A stretch of DNA of 64,000 nucleotides from Candidatus Thiodiazotropha sp. (ex Monitilora ramsayi) (GCA_025655575.1 JAHXIP010000014.1:22282-86281); one strand, 5' to 3'. Positions 1 to 9,679 are shown, numbered from the stretch's first letter. Made by a program: numbers and translations. The notes: generated from the letters alone by a model not told the origin.

Positions 1-165
<165 letters not shown>

Positions 166-201
166 CGGGAATATCAATCTCGCTCATCTCTCACTTAGGA
201 C

Positions 202-690
202 GTGGATTTGCAGCATTACAGATATATTTTCTCCCTGATGGTGCTGCTGTTGCTCGGCATTCTCGCTGGGTGTGGTGATGAACCTGTCACACCCGAAGTG
301 GCATTGACACGTCTCATAGAGGCGGGGGAAGAAGCCGTAGAAGTCCGCGACCTGTCTTCAGCCATGGCACTGGTTGATCCGGAATATTCTGATGCCCGCG
401 GGAATGGCTGGCCACAACTGAGAGGTCTGTTGGCTGGCTATTTCATCCGGCACCCGTCGATCTATGTGATTTCAAAAATTGATCGTATCGAGTTGGTGAG
501 TGATCGGGAAGCTGACGTTCTGGTCTACGCAGGTCTGGCGGGTTCCGCACAGGAGGCTTCAGGCCCCCTGACCGGGTGGCGGGGTAATCTACTACGCCTC
601 GATCTTGGTTTTATACTCAATGATGACGGAGATTGGCTTCTGCAACGAGCCGCCTGGCGCTCTGCCAGGCGTGATGATTTCACCCAATAG
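202..690 (+). CDS. Putative lipoprotein, unknown function
   Basis: A 162-residue protein with an N-terminal hydrophobic stretch ending in a lipobox (L-A-G-C, Cys24), so it is probably lipid-modified at the inner or outer membrane. The mature part is mixed alpha/beta with an early helix (residues about 30-65) and later strands, reminiscent of small NTF2/SnoaL-like cone domains, but I do not recognise a specific family. The start is uncertain: GTG at 202 is only one base from the AGGA at 197-200, while TTG at 208 is better spaced; ATG 238 would leave too short a signal peptide. It lies 36 bp after dapB and before a fliK-like gene. Confidence 0.7.
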   Translation: MDLQHYRYIFSLMVLLLLGILAGCGDEPVTPEVALTRLIEAGEEAVEVRDLSSAMALVDPEYSDARGNGWPQLRGLLAGYFIRHPSIYVISKIDRIELVSDREADVLVYAGLAGSAQEASGPLTGWRGNLLRLDLGFILNDDGDWLLQRAAWRSARRDDFTQ

Positions 691-753
691 TCGGAGTTGG
701 CCCGTATTCTGCAATTGATCTCTCGAAAAGATCAGCATTGGACGGGTTAGCCT

Positions 754-1725
754 ATGTCTCAGTTTGCAATGATGATCCCCATGCAGGGGAGTGGCGCAAG
801 CCAAAAAACAGCGGGTACTACACAGTTACAAACCTCGGGAGAGGCAGATGCCATGGGCCTCTCCTTTTCAAGGGCTTTAGAGGATCTCGCCGAAACAAAC
901 CCCAACGGAGCCGCCTTGCTGCTGGCGCTGCAACAGATGGGCATGCTTTCGAATACACCGGCAATCCCTCAGGCTAGCGGCAGTTTGCTGCCGCAAATCG
1001 GGGAATTGGGCGGCAAGCCCTTGCCGTTACCAGATACAGTTCAATTGAGCAGCCTGCAAAGTCTCCCTCTACAAGATGTGGAGGTGCTTAATCCACAACA
1101 AATGCTCCCATCCATGGCCGGCAAGATGTTGAAAGTGGATTCAGCCCAGGTGCTTGCCACTGCCGGATTAGTGGGTGGAGAGGTCTCGCAATCTCTGGAT
1201 GTCAGGGGGTTGGGGGATTTTAACAATCAATTATTCGGGCTTGGCATGGGTAGTCAAACATCACTCTCTTCAGTGAATACCAAGCCAATGATCACACTTC
1301 CGCTACAGGTTCCCGTCGGTCAGGCCGGATGGGATAGCGCCGTAGGTGAACGGATTCAGTGGATGGTGAGTCGACAGGTGCAATCGGCGGAGATAAAACT
1401 CACTCCGCCCAATTTGGGGCCGTTAGAGATAAAACTCTCAGTGCAGAATGACCAGACCAACGTCAGCTTTGTTGCTGCTCATGCAACCACCCGGGATGCT
1501 CTGGAAGCGGCAATTCCCCGTTTGCGGGAGATGTTCGGTGAGATAAATCTAAATCTGGCCAATGTGGATGTGAGTCAGCAACAGGCTGGTGAATCTCATG
1601 CCAGGAATGGTGAAGCATCGGGAGAGAGCGATCACTATCAAGAGGGTTCTGACGGGGAAACCTGGGAACCGGATAGGCACGTCGTGAGGATGCAGAGTCA
1701 GGGAATGGTTGATACCTACGCCTGA
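754..1725 (+). CDS. fliK: Flagellar hook-length control protein FliK-like, orphan
   Basis: A 323-residue protein. The first two thirds are low-complexity, rich in Q, L, G, S and T, with no clear domain. Residues about 195-290 form a FliK C-terminal domain: W-x-x-A-V-G-E-R-I-x-W-M-V, then A-E-I-K-L-T-P-P-N-L-G-P-L-E-I-K-L, with a strand-rich end. In the family this domain contacts FlhB and switches flagellar export specificity once the hook is complete. No other flagellar genes lie nearby, so it may be a displaced fliK or a FliK-domain paralogue. Start ATG follows a weak GGGTTAG. The domain call is firm, the flagellar role less so. Confidence 0.75.
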   Translation: MSQFAMMIPMQGSGASQKTAGTTQLQTSGEADAMGLSFSRALEDLAETNPNGAALLLALQQMGMLSNTPAIPQASGSLLPQIGELGGKPLPLPDTVQLSSLQSLPLQDVEVLNPQQMLPSMAGKMLKVDSAQVLATAGLVGGEVSQSLDVRGLGDFNNQLFGLGMGSQTSLSSVNTKPMITLPLQVPVGQAGWDSAVGERIQWMVSRQVQSAEIKLTPPNLGPLEIKLSVQNDQTNVSFVAAHATTRDALEAAIPRLREMFGEINLNLANVDVSQQQAGESHARNGEASGESDHYQEGSDGETWEPDRHVVRMQSQGMVDTYA

Positions 1726-1891
1726 GAAACAGCTATTTACAGGGATTTTTACCTGACGTGACTTATGGCCTTTTCTCATTCTGATCTGCCGCAGTAAGTG
1801 CGGTCAATTGTGTAATCATCGGCCAGACTATTTCAAACTGGCCTTGAGTAGGAGAAAATGGCGTTCCATAGGTGAGCAACCGGAACGTCAT

Positions 1892-2179
1892 ATGCGTATC
1901 ATCAAACTCTCTTTACTCATGATCGTCATGCTTTTGGGTGTGGTTTTTACCGTACTAAACGCCGAACCGGTGCAGTTCAATTACTATTTCGGCAACCGCC
2001 AGGTACCTTTGTCCCTGATCATGACCGGAGCGCTGGGTGCGGGAGCCTTGCTCGGCGTCCTTTCCTGTATGGGACTGATGTTCGGTCTAAAACGGGAAAA
2101 TCTCTCGCTCAAACGACAAAGCCAAATGGCTAGCCAGGAAGTGAATAACTTGCGCGCTTTGCCTTTGAAGGATCGATAA
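1892..2179 (+). CDS. lapA: Lipopolysaccharide assembly protein A
   Basis: A 95-residue inner-membrane protein with two hydrophobic segments (residues about 4-22 and 38-63), the N-A-E-P-V-x-F-N-Y-Y-F-G motif between them, and a short cytoplasmic coiled coil at the end. This is the LapA/YciS architecture. In E. coli LapA works with LapB to tune LPS synthesis through FtsH-dependent turnover of LpxC. The reading frame extends upstream to 1808, but the ATG at 1892 fits the family N-terminus (M-R-I-I-K-L). It precedes lapB and pyrF in the classic gammaproteobacterial order, although the usual upstream ihfB is absent and a fliK-like gene sits there instead. Confidence 0.88.
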   Translation: MRIIKLSLLMIVMLLGVVFTVLNAEPVQFNYYFGNRQVPLSLIMTGALGAGALLGVLSCMGLMFGLKRENLSLKRQSQMASQEVNNLRALPLKDR

Positions 2180-2277
2180 GCGGGCTTCAGCCATGTCCCC
2201 GAATTACCCACCTTTAGCCAGTATGAATATCGGGCCACAGTTGCCCATATCGGCTTTTAATGATTGGGTGGCAGCTG

Positions 2278-3462
2278 ATGATTGAATTCCTGCTTCTGCT
2301 GCTTCCGGTAGCTGCTGCATCTGGTTGGTACGCGGCACGAAAAAGCCTGCGGACAAAACAGCAGAAACAGCCGCAAGAGATCTCCCCGGTCTATTTCAAA
2401 GGCCTCAATTATCTGCTCAATGAGCAGCAGGACAAAGCGATAGACCTCTTTATCAAGATGCTGGAGGTGGACAGCGATACGGTTGAAACGCATTTGGCAT
2501 TGGGTAATCTCTTTCGGCGTCGTGGAGAAGTTGATCGTGCGATTCGTATTCATCAGAACCTGATCGCCCGACCCAGTCTCAACCGGGAACAGCGGGCACA
2601 GGCACTGCTGGAACTTGGCCAAGACTACATGAGAGCCGGTTTATTCGATCGGGCGGAGAATCTTTTTCTCGAACTCACTGAACTGAAGCTCTTCAACGAA
2701 CAGGCCTATATCAATCTATTGGAGATCTATCAGCAGGAGAAAGATTGGCATCGTTGCCTGGAAGTGGCCACGCATATCAGCCACACACGAAATCCTGCAC
2801 TGAACAATGCCGTGGCGCATTTCTATTGTGAATTGGCGGAGGAGCAGCTGCGCCAGCAACATGTCGGGGCAGCTGAAAACTATCTCAAGCGTGCCCATCA
2901 AGTCACACGTAGCCATGTGAGGGCTACCATGCTGCAAGGTGAGATTGAGCTGGCGCGGGGTGAGTGCAAGGGTGTGATCAAACTCTTGAAGCGCATAGAA
3001 GAGAAGGACACTGCCTACCTTTCCGAGATTCTGCCTACCATCGTTGGCTGTTACCGGAAAATGGGACAACAACAGGAGCTTTTCGCCTATCTGCAGGAGA
3101 TCTATAAGCGTCACGAATGTACAGAGGCAGTACTTTATCTCGCAGAGATGACATTGGAGAATGAGGGTGAGGGCGCTGCTGTGGATATGGTGCTCAAGCA
3201 TCTGTCCGATCATCCGGATCTAAAGGGCCTGGAACGCTTGGTCAGACTGAATCTGTTGCGTGGCGAGGAGAGCCCGAGAGAGACCCTGGAAGTACTGCTG
3301 AAGTCTGTGCACAAACTTATCGAGAAACAGCCCGCCTTTCTGTGTGAACAGTGTGGGTATACGGCAAGGAAACTTCATTGGCACTGCCCAAGCTGTAAAA
3401 CCTGGGGAAGCATCAAACCGGTACATGGCCTGGCAAGGGGTGCGGCATTGGTCGGGCAGTAA
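2278..3462 (+). CDS. lapB: Lipopolysaccharide assembly protein B
   Basis: A 394-residue protein with an N-terminal membrane anchor (M-I-E-F-L-L-L-L-L-P-V-A-A-A-S-G-W-Y), a long array of TPR helices including A-L-G-N-L-F-R-R-R-G-E-V-D-R-A-I-R-I-H-Q, and a C-terminal rubredoxin-like metal site C-E-Q-C-G-Y ... C-P-S-C. This is the LapB/YciM layout. LapB is an essential inner-membrane scaffold that presents LpxC to FtsH and balances LPS against phospholipid synthesis. I chose ATG 2278 over ATG 2260 because it is preceded by GGGTGG and matches the E. coli N-terminus. It lies between lapA and pyrF. Confidence 0.93.
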   Translation: MIEFLLLLLPVAAASGWYAARKSLRTKQQKQPQEISPVYFKGLNYLLNEQQDKAIDLFIKMLEVDSDTVETHLALGNLFRRRGEVDRAIRIHQNLIARPSLNREQRAQALLELGQDYMRAGLFDRAENLFLELTELKLFNEQAYINLLEIYQQEKDWHRCLEVATHISHTRNPALNNAVAHFYCELAEEQLRQQHVGAAENYLKRAHQVTRSHVRATMLQGEIELARGECKGVIKLLKRIEEKDTAYLSEILPTIVGCYRKMGQQQELFAYLQEIYKRHECTEAVLYLAEMTLENEGEGAAVDMVLKHLSDHPDLKGLERLVRLNLLRGEESPRETLEVLLKSVHKLIEKQPAFLCEQCGYTARKLHWHCPSCKTWGSIKPVHGLARGAALVGQ

Positions 3463-3531
3463 AATCCAGTACACTCACACCTACAGACATCACACTGACT
3501 GACCCTTGGGGCAACGAGGAAAATAAGATAT

Positions 3532-4239
3532 ATGCAACACTCAGAGGCTAGAGTTATCGTCGCTTTGGATTATCCCAATCAGGCAAAAGCTGAAGAGCTG
3601 GTGGACAGGCTGGACCCAGCTTTGTGTCACTTAAAGGTGGGCAAGGAGATGTTCACCCGCTTTGGACCACCGTTTGTGGAGAGTCTGAGAAAGCGGGGTT
3701 TTGAGATCTTTCTCGATCTGAAATTTCACGATATTCCCAATACCGTGGCGGCTGCCTGTGATGCGGCTGCTGATCTGGAAGTATGGATGATGAATCTTCA
3801 TGCATCAGGAGGACGTCGCATGATGGTAGCGGCTCGGGAACGACTGGAACAGAGGAGCCATAAACCGTTACTGGTAGCCGTTACCATTCTCACCAGTCTG
3901 TCTGAAGAGGATATTGCTGAAGTGGGCTTTCAGGGCGAACCGGCAGAAAATGTCCTGCGGTTGGCAAATCTTACAAAGGCCGCCGGTCTTGATGGTGTTG
4001 TTTGTTCCCCCCTGGAAGCGGTAGAGATTCGCCGCCAGATCGGTGATGAATTCAAGTTGGTGACACCTGGCGTCAGGCCCAAGACAGCAACCCAGGATGA
4101 TCAGCGCCGGGTCATGACGCCGGGCGAGGCAATAACCGCAGGTTCGAGCTATCTGGTGGTGGGTCGACCGATCACAGCCGCATCAGATCCGATTCAGGCA
4201 CTTAAGGCGATCAATGCTGAGATTGATGACCGGCTATAA
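3532..4239 (+). CDS. pyrF: Orotidine 5'-phosphate decarboxylase
   Basis: A 235-residue TIM-barrel enzyme that makes UMP from OMP in the cytoplasm, the last step of de novo pyrimidine synthesis. Visible motifs are A-L-D-Y-P at the N-terminus, H-L-K-V-G-K-E and the catalytic [10 protein letters not shown], and the phosphate-binding T-P-G-V-R-P and V-V-G-R-P-I loops. Length matches the bacterial class. A GAGG ribosome site lies upstream of the ATG. It follows lapB as in other gammaproteobacteria, probably in the same transcript. Confidence 0.97.
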   Translation: MQHSEARVIVALDYPNQAKAEELVDRLDPALCHLKVGKEMFTRFGPPFVESLRKRGFEIFLDLKFHDIPNTVAAACDAAADLEVWMMNLHASGGRRMMVAARERLEQRSHKPLLVAVTILTSLSEEDIAEVGFQGEPAENVLRLANLTKAAGLDGVVCSPLEAVEIRRQIGDEFKLVTPGVRPKTATQDDQRRVMTPGEAITAGSSYLVVGRPITAASDPIQALKAINAEIDDRL

Positions 4240-4287
4240 GAACTTACATTGACAGTCTATTTTAGCCCCCATACCCTATTTCAAATG

Positions 4288-4300
4288 ACTGACAGTCAGT
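4288..4300. promoter_or_regulatory. Perfect 13-bp palindrome in the galU leader
   Basis: ACTGACAGTCAGT is a perfect palindrome around a central A, about 20 bp before the galU start and after the pyrF stop. It could be a small operator half-site pair or chance. A second TGACAGTC occurs at about 4249-4256. No regulator is assigned. Confidence 0.25.
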
Positions 4301-4320
4301 GATGCATCTCAGGAGCAATG

Positions 4321-5205
4321 ATGAGTAAGAGAATAAGAAAGGCAGTTTTTCCCGTGGCCGGTCTGGGTACACGCTTTCTTCCGGCAACCAAAGCAAATCC
4401 CAAAGAGATGCTCCCTGTAGTGGACAAGCCACTGATCCAATACGCAGCCGAGGAGGCGGAGGAGGCTGGGGTCGATGCGCTGGTTTTTGTCACTGGCCGA
4501 AATAAGCGATCGATACCCGATCATTTTGACAAGGCCTACGAACTGGAGTCTGAACTTAAGGGGGCAGGCAAAACCGAATTGTTGAACAAGGTTCAGAATG
4601 TGTTGCCTGCGAATGTGGACTGTATCTATCTACGTCAGGCTGAAGCCTTAGGCCTGGGACATGCGGTACTCTGTGCCGAGTCGGTGGTGGGTGATGAACC
4701 CTTTGCCGTTATCCTGGCCGATGACCTGATACGCGGTGATGATGGGGTTGGTGCCATTGCACAGATGAGCAAGATCTATGAACGCTATCAATGCAGTGTG
4801 ATCCTGGTCGAGGAAGTGCCACCAGAGGAGACACACAAATACGGCATCGTTGAGATTGAGGACGATGATGGTGAAACGGCGATTATCACTTCCATCGTTG
4901 AAAAGCCAAAACCGGAGGTTGCACCCTCTAACCTGGCGGTGGTCGGACGATATATTTTGACGCCACGTATCTTTGCCCTGCTCAAACAGACAGGACGTGG
5001 TGCTGGAGGGGAGATTCAGCTGACCGATGCGATTGCCGAGTTACTCAAATACGAAAAAGTCCGCGCCTACCGGGTAAAAGGTAAACGTTACGATTGTGGC
5101 AGCAAGCTGGGGTATCTGGAAGCGACAGTGGAGTATGGCCTGTCGCATGCTGAGCTGGGTGATGATTTCAATGCCTATCTCAAGGATTTGGCTGAGAAAC
5201 TCTGA
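4321..5205 (+). CDS. galU: UTP--glucose-1-phosphate uridylyltransferase
   Basis: A 294-residue nucleotidyltransferase that makes UDP-glucose from UTP and glucose-1-phosphate, feeding envelope polysaccharide, LPS and osmolyte pathways. The signature [15 protein letters not shown], the [10 protein letters not shown] loop and the V-E-K-P-K-P motif are intact. Of two adjacent ATGs (4318, 4321), 4321 is better spaced from AGGAG at 4311. A strong hairpin follows the gene. The nearby glycogen genes use ADP-glucose, so galU serves a separate sugar-nucleotide branch. Confidence 0.95.
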   Translation: MSKRIRKAVFPVAGLGTRFLPATKANPKEMLPVVDKPLIQYAAEEAEEAGVDALVFVTGRNKRSIPDHFDKAYELESELKGAGKTELLNKVQNVLPANVDCIYLRQAEALGLGHAVLCAESVVGDEPFAVILADDLIRGDDGVGAIAQMSKIYERYQCSVILVEEVPPEETHKYGIVEIEDDDGETAIITSIVEKPKPEVAPSNLAVVGRYILTPRIFALLKQTGRGAGGEIQLTDAIAELLKYEKVRAYRVKGKRYDCGSKLGYLEATVEYGLSHAELGDDFNAYLKDLAEKL

Positions 5206-5231
5206 TAAGGAACACTGCTTCTGGAAAAAAG

Positions 5232-5257
5232 AAGGCCGCAGATATTGCGGCCTTTTT
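5232..5257. terminator. Bidirectional intrinsic terminator between galU and tRNA-Glu
   Basis: AAGGCCGCA (5232-5240) and TGCGGCCTT (5246-5254) form a 9-bp stem with a 5-base loop, followed by T residues on the plus strand and by a T run (from the A run at 5225-5230) on the minus strand. It can end galU transcripts in one direction and the tRNA in the other. Confidence 0.85.
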
Positions 5258-5261
5258 CGTT

Positions 5262-5336
5262 TGGTACTCCCTAGGGGACTCGAACCCCTGTTACCGGCGT
5301 GAGAGGCCAGCGTCCTAACCACTAGACGAAGGGAGC
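5262..5336 (-). tRNA. tRNA-Glu (anticodon CTC)
   Basis: Reading the minus strand gives a 75-nt cloverleaf with acceptor stem GCTCCCT/AGGGAGT, a D-arm containing TAGTGGTTAGGA, anticodon stem CTGGC/GCCGG with loop CTCTCAC (anticodon CTC at positions 34-36), T-arm with GGTTCGAATCC, and an encoded CCA end. The first acceptor pair is G-T. Most bacteria read both Glu codons with a TTC tRNA, so this is the additional GAG-specific isoacceptor. It is a lone tRNA ending at the shared terminator with galU. Confidence 0.95.
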
Positions 5337-5422
5337 AGTTTAATGAGAAAGGCGGTATTATACTGACTTGGTTGCCAGGCTCAATCACCTGGTTCATTTT
5401 TTTATCTCTAGTGGTCTGACAT

Positions 5423-6808
5423 TTGAAACAAGCTACCAGGTGGCTGAAAAAGAAATTGAGCGGATTTGTCAGCGGTTCCGCTGCGAAAAGCTCAACCGGA
5501 AGCTGTGCCATCCCGACACCGATCAGCATCCCCAGAGATGAGCACAATATTTCCCGCGCCAATATCAGTCGGAATGCGGTCAAAGTGCTCTATCGCCTGA
5601 ATAGTGCGGGTTATCAAGCCTATTTAGTGGGCGGTGGTGTGCGCGATCTCCTGCTGGGACGTGAACCGAAAGATTTCGATGTGGCGACCGATGCATCACC
5701 GGAGCAGGTCAAGTCGGTCTTCAATAATTGCCGCCTGATCGGGCGCCGCTTTCGTTTGGCACATGTTCATTTTGGACGCGAAATTATCGAAGTGGCCACC
5801 TTCCGCAGTAACCAGGAAGCAGCAAAACAGGATGATCGACAGCTGGAAAACGGCAGAATTCTTCGCGACAACGTCTACGGGACACTGGAAGAGGATGCCC
5901 AGCGTCGGGATTTCACCATCAATGCCCTCTACTACGGAGTAGAGGACTTCTCAGTCATCGATTATGCCGGTGGCATCGATGATCTGCATAACGGCGTGAT
6001 CCGCCTGCTGGGAGATCCCGAAAGCCGTTTCAGGGAAGATCCAGTCAGACTCCTGCGCGCAGTGCGTTTTGCCGCCAAACTTGGATTCATTATTGAACCG
6101 GCTACAGAAGCGCCGATGAATCGTCTGGCGGTTCTGTTGCAAGACGTGCCGGCAGCACGGTTGTTTGAGGAGGTGCTAAAGTTGTTTCTTGCCGGTACAG
6201 CGCTGGAAACATTTGAGAAGCTGCGCCACTACGATCTTTTTGCTCAGCTCTTCCCGGCTACGGAAGAGGCGCTATCCCATGAGGATCATGAGTTCCCCAT
6301 TACCTTTGTGAATCGTGGTTTGCAGAATACCGATAAACGCATCCAGGAGAGAAAGCCGGTTACGCCTGCTTTCTTGTTTGCGGTTTTGTTGTGGGAGCCG
6401 GTACGGCTGCGCTCGGAAGCGTTGCAGGCGTCAGGTACTCATGTGTATGAAGCGGTACAGATTGCCGCTTCGGAGGTGTTGGCCGAGCAGGCCAAGCATA
6501 TTTCAATCCCTAAACGTTTCAGTTACCCGATGCGGGATATCTGGCAGTTGCAATCTCGTTTCTGGCAGCACAATGGCAAGCGTCCGCATCGTCTGCGGGG
6601 GCATCCCCGGTTCAGAGCCGCTTACGATTTTCTCCTTTTACGGGCTGAGTCAGGCGAAGTGGATCAGGCCGAGGCTGATTGGTGGACCCGGTTTCAGGAG
6701 AGGCAGCCGCAGGAAGAGTCACCACAGGCAGAAGGACAGCAAACGCAGGGAAGAAAAAGACGGCGCAGACGCCGAAAGCCAAAGAATACTGCAACTGCCG
6801 ATGATTAA
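5423..6808 (+). CDS. pcnB: Poly(A) polymerase I
   Basis: A 461-residue class II nucleotidyltransferase that adds 3' poly(A) tails to RNA and so promotes decay. The head domain has L-V-G-G-G-V-R-D-L-L-L-G and the catalytic K-D-F-D-V-A-T-D-A, then R-R-F-R-L-A-H-V and R-R-D-F-T-I-N-A; the RNA-binding region follows and the C-terminus is a basic tail (G-R-K-R-R-R-R-R-R-K-P-K). The start is TTG 5423 with no strong ribosome site; no upstream or nearby in-frame ATG exists. E. coli pcnB also uses a weak non-AUG start, which keeps levels low. It overlaps folK by 8 bp, the usual pairing. Confidence 0.95.
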   Translation: MKQATRWLKKKLSGFVSGSAAKSSTGSCAIPTPISIPRDEHNISRANISRNAVKVLYRLNSAGYQAYLVGGGVRDLLLGREPKDFDVATDASPEQVKSVFNNCRLIGRRFRLAHVHFGREIIEVATFRSNQEAAKQDDRQLENGRILRDNVYGTLEEDAQRRDFTINALYYGVEDFSVIDYAGGIDDLHNGVIRLLGDPESRFREDPVRLLRAVRFAAKLGFIIEPATEAPMNRLAVLLQDVPAARLFEEVLKLFLAGTALETFEKLRHYDLFAQLFPATEEALSHEDHEFPITFVNRGLQNTDKRIQERKPVTPAFLFAVLLWEPVRLRSEALQASGTHVYEAVQIAASEVLAEQAKHISIPKRFSYPMRDIWQLQSRFWQHNGKRPHRLRGHPRFRAAYDFLLLRAESGEVDQAEADWWTRFQERQPQEESPQAEGQQTQGRKRRRRRRKPKNTATADD

Positions 6809-7301
6809 ATCTAATCGGGTGACTGCCTATGTAGGGTTGGGCAGCAATCTGGAGCAACCGCAGTCACAGGTATTAAAAGCCCTGACTGAACTGGCCCATC
6901 TGCCTAACACCTCATTGACAACTAAATCCTCACTCTATCGCACGAGCCCCGTAGGGCCGTCTGATCAGCCAGATTTCATCAATGCGGTTGCCAGTCTCTT
7001 GACGGCTTTATCACCCGAGGAACTGCTGGATGAACTGCAATCGCTTGAACAGAGGCATGGGAGGACGCGGCAGGGTATGCGATGGGGCCCCCGTACGCTG
7101 GATCTCGATCTGCTGCTATTCAGTGATATGACTATCGACACAGCCCGATTGCAGGTGCCCCATCCCCGCATCGCTGAGCGGGCATTCGTACTCTATCCAC
7201 TGGCGGAGATTGCCCCCGGTAACCTGATGATTCCCGGTGTCGGGTTGCTGAATAATCTCTTTGAAAGCATATCGGAGACAGGTATTGAACGGATTGCCTG
7301 A
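6801..7301 (+). CDS. folK: 2-amino-4-hydroxy-6-hydroxymethyldihydropteridine pyrophosphokinase
   Basis: A 166-residue HPPK that transfers pyrophosphate from ATP to the pterin in folate synthesis. It shows A-Y-V-G-L-G-S-N-L-E at the start and the signature G-P-R-T-L-D-L-D-L-L-L, with R-V/I-P-H-P-R near the end. The reading frame is open upstream inside pcnB; the ATG at 6801 gives the family N-terminus and overlaps the pcnB stop by 8 bp, suggesting translational coupling. It overlaps the following kinase gene. Confidence 0.95.
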   Translation: MIKSNRVTAYVGLGSNLEQPQSQVLKALTELAHLPNTSLTTKSSLYRTSPVGPSDQPDFINAVASLLTALSPEELLDELQSLEQRHGRTRQGMRWGPRTLDLDLLLFSDMTIDTARLQVPHPRIAERAFVLYPLAEIAPGNLMIPGVGLLNNLFESISETGIERIA

Positions 7302-7950
7302 TCAGGTCGAGTTGCCGGGGTTTGTGGTGGTAGAGGGTCCGATCGGTGTCGGCAAGACCAGTCTGGTGAAGCGTCTTGCCGACCATTTCAGAGGTGAAAC
7401 ACTGCTGGAAGCGGCGGAAGAGAATCCCTTCCTGCAGCGTTTCTATGAGAATCCCCGTGAGTCGGCTTTTCCCGCCCAACTCTTTTTTCTCTTTCAGCGC
7501 AGTCAACAGATGAGTGATCTGCAACAGGGGGATATGTTCAGGCAGCGACTCATTGCGGATTTTATGCTTGAGAAAGACAGACTATTCGCTCAGATCAATC
7601 TCGATCCGGAAGAGATGAAACTCTATGAGCAGGTCTATGAGCGTATGACACTACAGGCGCCCGCGCCGGACCTGGTGGTGTATCTACAGGCGCCGGTGGA
7701 TGTTCTGCTGGAAAGGATCAGGCGTCGATCAAGACCGCAGGAACGGACCATCGACAGAGAGTATTTACAGCGGCTCTGCGACGCATATACTGAGTTCTTC
7801 TATTTCTATGAACGTTCACCGTTGTTGATCATCAACGCCGCTGCAATTAATCCGCTTGAGAGCGAAGCCGACTTCCAACTGCTGGTGAATCACATCTGTG
7901 CCGAGGGGCCGCAACGCCGCTATCTCAATCCGATGCCTTTGTTGTTATAA
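7285..7950 (+). CDS. Deoxynucleoside kinase family protein
   Basis: A 221-residue kinase with an N-terminal P-loop (E-G-P-I-G-V-G-K-T-S), a central Q-L-F-F-L-F-Q-R substrate segment, an R-I-R-R-R-S-R-P-Q-E-R lid and the D-A-Y-T-E-F-F-Y-F-Y-E-R-S end typical of deoxyadenosine/deoxyguanosine kinases. It would salvage deoxynucleosides in the cytoplasm. The start is uncertain: TTG 7285 has GGAGA six bases upstream, TTG 7261 is the alternative; both lie inside folK. This gene commonly sits between folK and panB in gammaproteobacteria. The exact nucleoside preference cannot be read from sequence. Confidence 0.88.
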   Translation: MNGLPDQVELPGFVVVEGPIGVGKTSLVKRLADHFRGETLLEAAEENPFLQRFYENPRESAFPAQLFFLFQRSQQMSDLQQGDMFRQRLIADFMLEKDRLFAQINLDPEEMKLYEQVYERMTLQAPAPDLVVYLQAPVDVLLERIRRRSRPQERTIDREYLQRLCDAYTEFFYFYERSPLLIINAAAINPLESEADFQLLVNHICAEGPQRRYLNPMPLLL

Positions 7951-8013
7951 GGTCACCCTCACAAACGGCATGCTAAGATTGAATTTCACACACGGTATTA
8001 AAACGAATAAAAG

Positions 8014-8814
8014 ATGAGCGCAAAATCCGTTACCGTCAGACAACTGCGGGAGATGAAATCTCAGCAGCAGAAAATCAGTGTCCTGACCAGCTACGATGCC
8101 AGCCTGACCCACTTGATGGAAGAAGCTGGTGTGGATGTGATATTGGTCGGGGATTCACTCGGTATGGTGATACAGGGACAGGAGAGTACGCTGCCAGTCA
8201 CCCTGGATGAGATGATCTACCACACCCGCAATGTTGCCAGGGTAAGGGAGCGGACGTTGCTGATAGCCGACATGCCCTTCATGAGTTATCGCACGCCTGA
8301 CTTGGCGTTAGAGTCTGCAGGCAGATTGATGAAGGAGGGCGGTGCTCATATGGTCAAGCTGGAAGGTGGCGCCACACAGATAGAGGTCATCCGCCAGATC
8401 ACAGCTCAGGGCATTCCTGTCTGTGGTCATCTTGGACTGCTGCCCCAGTCTGTGCACAAGCTGGGTGGGTATCGTGTACAGGGACGTGAGGCTGATCGAG
8501 CAGAAGCCATTCGACAAGAAGCGCTTGCATTACAGGACGCGGGCATCGATATGCTGGTGCTAGAGTGCGTGCCGTCTGCGCTTGCTTCAGAGATTACACT
8601 CTCCTTGCGCATCCCTGTCATCGGTATCGGTGCCGGTATCAATTGCGATGGGCAGGTGCTGGTGGTGTATGACATGTTGGGCATGAATCCTCATCCCCCG
8701 CGTTTTGTAAAAGATTTTCTCATAACCGGAGGATCTATCCTGCAGGCTCTTCGGGACTATGTGGCAGCGGTAAAGGATGGCAGTTTTCCGGCTGATGAAC
8801 ACGGCTTCAGTTGA
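8014..8814 (+). CDS. panB: 3-methyl-2-oxobutanoate hydroxymethyltransferase
   Basis: A 266-residue TIM-barrel enzyme that makes ketopantoate from 2-oxoisovalerate and methylene-tetrahydrofolate in pantothenate synthesis. Motifs are V-L-T-S-Y-D-A-S, the metal-binding [16 protein letters not shown] and H-L-G-L-L-P-Q-S. Length matches the family. It is followed immediately by panC; folK upstream supplies folate, so the cofactor and the pathway genes are adjacent. Confidence 0.97.
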   Translation: MSAKSVTVRQLREMKSQQQKISVLTSYDASLTHLMEEAGVDVILVGDSLGMVIQGQESTLPVTLDEMIYHTRNVARVRERTLLIADMPFMSYRTPDLALESAGRLMKEGGAHMVKLEGGATQIEVIRQITAQGIPVCGHLGLLPQSVHKLGGYRVQGREADRAEAIRQEALALQDAGIDMLVLECVPSALASEITLSLRIPVIGIGAGINCDGQVLVVYDMLGMNPHPPRFVKDFLITGGSILQALRDYVAAVKDGSFPADEHGFS

Positions 8815-8822
8815 GCGTGACA

Positions 8823-9668
8823 ATGTTGCTTTTGAATGAACTTGAAGCGTTGCGGACTTCGATAGTGGGTTGGCGACAGTCTGGGGAGAAGATCGCTTTT
8901 GTGCCGACCATGGGAAATCTACATGCAGGGCATTTAGAGCTGGTTGCAGAGGCCCAACAGCATGCAGACCGTACTGTTGTGAGTATCTTCGTCAATCCAA
9001 TGCAGTTTGGTGAGGGCGAGGACTTCGATGCCTACCCACGGACGCTTGATGAAGACAGGCTAAAACTTGAGGGTATGGGTGCAGATCTGCTTTTTACCCC
9101 CACAGCCGAGACTATCTATCCGGCAGGCGCTGGTCAGCAGACCCGGGTCGAGGTGCCGAATATTTCGGAAATTCTGTGTGGTGCCAGTCGCCCCGGGCAT
9201 TTTGTCGGTGTCGCCACAATTGTTTGCAAACTCCTCAACATGGTGCAGCCGGATATCGCTGTGTTTGGTGAGAAGGATTTTCAGCAACTGATGGTCATCC
9301 GACGCATGGTGACAGACCTGGCGATACCCATAGAGATTATAGGGAAAGCCACAATTCGCGAGGCGGATGGACTGGCAATGAGTTCTCGTAACGGCTATCT
9401 CACCGCCGCAGAACGCCGGCAAGCCCCTAATCTCTATAAGATACTTCAGGCAACGGCTTCAGCGATAAACAGCGGAGACAAGGACTATGCCGGACTAGAA
9501 GCAGAGGCGTTGAAGGCCCTGAAAACAGTAGGTTTTTGCCCCGACTACTACGTTATTCGTCGTGCTGAGGACCTGTCAATCCCGGATAACAATGAGGGGC
9601 CAATGGTGGTTTTGGCCGCCGCTTATCTCGGAACTACCCGTTTGATCGATAATCTAATTGCTGCATAG
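8823..9668 (+). CDS. panC: Pantoate--beta-alanine ligase
   Basis: A 281-residue cytoplasmic ligase that joins pantoate and beta-alanine with ATP. It has the HIGH-like [18 protein letters not shown], the F-G-E-K-D-F-Q-Q motif and the M-S-S-R-N-G-Y KMSKS-like loop. Three in-frame starts exist (TTG 8811 overlapping panB, GTG 8817, ATG 8823); 8823 matches the usual N-terminus. Its TAG stop is buried in a terminator-like hairpin ahead of panD. Confidence 0.96.
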   Translation: MLLLNELEALRTSIVGWRQSGEKIAFVPTMGNLHAGHLELVAEAQQHADRTVVSIFVNPMQFGEGEDFDAYPRTLDEDRLKLEGMGADLLFTPTAETIYPAGAGQQTRVEVPNISEILCGASRPGHFVGVATIVCKLLNMVQPDIAVFGEKDFQQLMVIRRMVTDLAIPIEIIGKATIREADGLAMSSRNGYLTAAERRQAPNLYKILQATASAINSGDKDYAGLEAEALKALKTVGFCPDYYVIRRAEDLSIPDNNEGPMVVLAAAYLGTTRLIDNLIAA

Positions 9669-9679
9669 CAGCATTTTTT
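9659..9679 (+). terminator. Terminator-like hairpin spanning the panC stop codon
   Basis: TGCTGC (9659-9664), loop ATA, GCAGCA (9668-9673), then six T residues. The panC TAG stop (9666-9668) lies at the loop. A ribosome at the stop would cover the hairpin, so readthrough into panD could depend on panC translation. Confidence 0.7.

Noticed and set aside
6315..6800. Long 5' extension of the folK frame
   Set aside because: It lies wholly inside pcnB in another frame and is basic and Cys/Arg-rich nonsense; folK begins at 6801.
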